Below, piece by piece: positions 6,483 through 8,173 of a stretch of DNA of 8,173 nt. The notes under the pieces are model-generated. The model saw nothing but the letters and a program-made list of their open reading frames with translations, made no database searches and was not told the DNA's origin. Numbering within the stretch: the stretch's first letter is position 1; every line of letters starts with the position of its first letter. The DNA is taken from contig JAOTUD010000092.1 of the NCBI GenBank assembly GCA_029864065.1, positions 1 to 8,173 of the forward strand. The letters run 5' to 3'. Both the position numbers and the translations under genes were made by a program. The stretch comes from Gammaproteobacteria bacterium. Its GTDB lineage: Bacteria > Pseudomonadota > Gammaproteobacteria > GCA-001735895.

Positions 6483-7691
6483 ATGTCTCAAACTCTTTTC
6501 ATCAATGCAACCCTGGCCTCGATGCGGGGCGACAGTGGCTACGGGTTGCAACAGCAGGCCGCGCTGCTGATAGACGGCGATCGCATAGCGTGGGTTGGGG
6601 ACATGACGGCACGGCCGAGGGATGACGGCATCGAAATCATCGACTGCGAGCAGCGCCTGTTGACCCCGGGACTGATCGATTGCCATACCCACCTGGTTTA
6701 CGGCGGCGACCGCGCCGACGAGTTCGAAATGCGCCTCGAAGGAGCGAGTTACGCCGATATCGCGGCGCGCGGCGGCGGCATTCTTGCCACCGTCAATGCA
6801 ACCCGGCAGGCGAGCGCAGAGGCGCTGTTTGCCGAGACGCTGCCGCGCGTACAGGCGTTGTTGAACGAGGGTGTTACCACGCTCGAAATCAAATCGGGTT
6901 ACGGGCTCGAAAGCGAAACCGAAATCAAGATGCTGCGGGTCGCGGCCAGGATCGAGCGCGAGCTTGGCGTCCGGATCCAGAAGACGTTTCTCGGCGCGCA
7001 CGCGCTGCCGCCGGAATACGAGGGACGCGCCGATGCCTATATCGACCTGGTATGCGACGAAATGCTGCCGCGGGCGCAGCGCGAGGGTCTCGTCGACGCG
7101 GTCGACGTGTTCATCGAATCGATTGCGTTCAACCTCGAGCAGGGCGAAAGAGTCCTCGCCCGTGCGCAGGACCTGGGATTGCCGGTCAAGGCCCACGTCG
7201 AGCAGCTCAGCGACCTCGGCGGCGCCGTGATGGCGGCCGCGCGCGGCGCGCTGTCGGTAGATCACCTCGAGTACCTGGCGGCCGACGATGTCGCTCATCT
7301 GGCAAACAACGGCACGGTCGCGGTGTTGCTGCCGGGTGCGTTCTACGTGCTGCGCGAAACGCGGCTGCCGCCGATCGCGGCGCTGCGCGAGCAGCGCGTT
7401 GCGATGGCGCTCGCGACCGACGCCAACCCGGGGAGCTCGCCACTACACTCGTTACTGTTGATCATGAACATGGCCTGCACGCTGTTTCGCATGACCCCGT
7501 CCGAAGCGCTGCGCGGCGTGACCGTCAACGCGGCCAGGGCGCTCGGCATGGAGACGCAAATCGGCACGCTGGAAACCGGTAAAAAAGCGGATATCGTCGT
7601 CTGGAACCTGCAGCGGCCGGCGATGCTGAGCTATCGCGTCGGGGTCAACCCGTGCAGGGCCGTGATGCGGGCCGGCCGCTGGCGGTCATGA
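6483..7691 (+). CDS. hutI: Imidazolonepropionase
   Basis: HutI hydrolyses 4-imidazolone-5-propionate to N-formimino-L-glutamate, the substrate of HutF. The 402-residue length is typical of this amidohydrolase. Metal and active-site blocks are intact: LIDCHTHLVYGGDR with His68 and His70, EIKSGYGL (135-142), FLGAHALPPE (169-178), KAHVEQLSD with His238, SVDHLEY with His261, and ATDANPGSSP with Asp313. The C-terminal beta-sandwich region shows LETGKKADIVVW. The ATG at 6483 aligns with the normal N-terminus (FINATL...); the upstream Shine-Dalgarno is weak and the leader is short because the palindrome ends 18 bases earlier. The gene is divergent from hutF and is followed by hutC after 19 bases, so the two are probably co-transcribed under HutC control. 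Confidence 0.96.
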   Translation: MSQTLFINATLASMRGDSGYGLQQQAALLIDGDRIAWVGDMTARPRDDGIEIIDCEQRLLTPGLIDCHTHLVYGGDRADEFEMRLEGASYADIAARGGGILATVNATRQASAEALFAETLPRVQALLNEGVTTLEIKSGYGLESETEIKMLRVAARIERELGVRIQKTFLGAHALPPEYEGRADAYIDLVCDEMLPRAQREGLVDAVDVFIESIAFNLEQGERVLARAQDLGLPVKAHVEQLSDLGGAVMAAARGALSVDHLEYLAADDVAHLANNGTVAVLLPGAFYVLRETRLPPIAALREQRVAMALATDANPGSSPLHSLLLIMNMACTLFRMTPSEALRGVTVNAARALGMETQIGTLETGKKADIVVWNLQRPAMLSYRVGVNPCRAVMRAGRWRS

Positions 7692-7710
7692 TGACCGGGA
7701 ACAGAACAAC

Positions 7711-8173
7711 ATGAGCGCAATCCTCGACAGCTTCGATGACGTCAGCAAGGCGGCGCCCGAGCCGATATACCAGCAGATCAAGCGTATCATCCAGCAGCGC
7801 ATCGCCAGCGGCGAATGGCTCCCGGGGCAGAAGCTGCCGTCCGAAAACGAACTGGTCGGCGCGCTCGACGTCAGCCGCATGACGATCAACCGCGCGCTGC
7901 GCGAACTGACGCAGCAGGGCCTGATCAAGCGCGTCCACGGGCTAGGTTCGTTCGTCGCCGAAACGCCGCACCATGCCAGCCTGATCGAACTGCAGGATAT
8001 CGCGCTCGAAATCGAGCAGGGCGGCAGGCGCCACGGTTCGAAGATACTGCAGCTTGCAGCGCTAGCGGCGCCGGCTGAAATCGCGGCGCAAATGGGCCTG
8101 GCCGCAGCCGGCCAGGTATACCTGCTGCGCGCCGTCCATTACCAGGACGAGTTGCCGATCCAGCTCGAGACGC
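7711..8173 (+). CDS. hutC: Histidine utilisation repressor, GntR/HutC family (cut by window end)
   Basis: An open frame from ATG 7711 to the last base gives 154 residues of a protein normally about 240-250 long. The N-terminal winged helix of GntR regulators is clear: PEPIYQQIKRIIQQRIASGE (17-36), PGQKLPSENELVGALDVSRM (38-57), then TINRALRELTQQGLIKRVHG (58-77) and GSFVA. A UTRA ligand-binding domain follows, reaching the LRAVHY...LPIQLE block (about residues 139-153) typical of HutC. HutC represses hut genes and is released by urocanate. The start was chosen because in-frame alternatives are absent and the ATGs at 7688 and 7691 run into a stop after a few codons. A GGGA about ten bases upstream is the only ribosome-site candidate. 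Its position behind hutI means the repressor is likely autoregulated from the shared operator. Confidence 0.93.
   Translation, partial: MSAILDSFDDVSKAAPEPIYQQIKRIIQQRIASGEWLPGQKLPSENELVGALDVSRMTINRALRELTQQGLIKRVHGLGSFVAETPHHASLIELQDIALEIEQGGRRHGSKILQLAALAAPAEIAAQMGLAAAGQVYLLRAVHYQDELPIQLET

Noticed and set aside
6402..7298. A 298-codon minus-strand open frame opposite hutI
   Set aside because: It covers the hutI gene and the operator region, shows no family features, and is a codon-bias shadow of hutI.
1..8173. CRISPR arrays, tRNA or rRNA genes, phage or defence modules
   Set aside because: No repeat-spacer pattern, no tRNA or rRNA signature and no defence or phage protein motifs were seen; the coding content is accounted for by catabolic genes and debris.

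Overview
The window is GC-rich DNA from a proteobacterium, most probably a gammaproteobacterium. The evidence is the five-enzyme (HutF-type) histidine degradation route, Pseudomonas-like protein motifs, a GntR-type HutC repressor and IS30-type transposase debris. The species cannot be named from the sequence.

Left edge (1-255): the last 34 codons of an IS30-family transposase and what looks like that element's terminal inverted repeat. These are followed by a short GGGACAGT inverted repeat that could form a hairpin. Next, on the minus strand, come a TauE/SafE-family membrane protein (256-981) and an FAD-dependent amine/amino-acid oxidoreductase (971-2335). The two overlap by 11 bases and are probably one transcription unit.

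Middle (2336-2697): there is no intact gene here. On the minus strand, 2355-2604 is a decayed C-terminal fragment of a BenE-type benzoate transporter, with an in-frame stop and a frameshift. It separates the oxidoreductase pair from the hut genes.

Right (2698-8173): a divergent histidine utilisation locus. hutF-hutH-hutG run leftward, tightly packed with gaps of 9 and -4 bases. hutI and hutC run rightward, and hutC is cut by the window end. Between hutF and hutI lie 87 bases containing a perfect 20-bp palindrome, ATACTTGTATATACAAGTAT, almost certainly the HutC operator controlling both arms.

How the genes work together: HutH deaminates histidine to urocanate. Urocanase (HutU, not in this window) makes imidazolonepropionate. 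HutI opens the ring to formiminoglutamate, HutF deiminates that to N-formylglutamate plus ammonia, and HutG releases glutamate and formate. HutC is expected to sense urocanate and relieve repression. I see no novel system. The notable points are the shared operator, the absence of hutU, the benE remnant and the mobile-element debris at the left edge.
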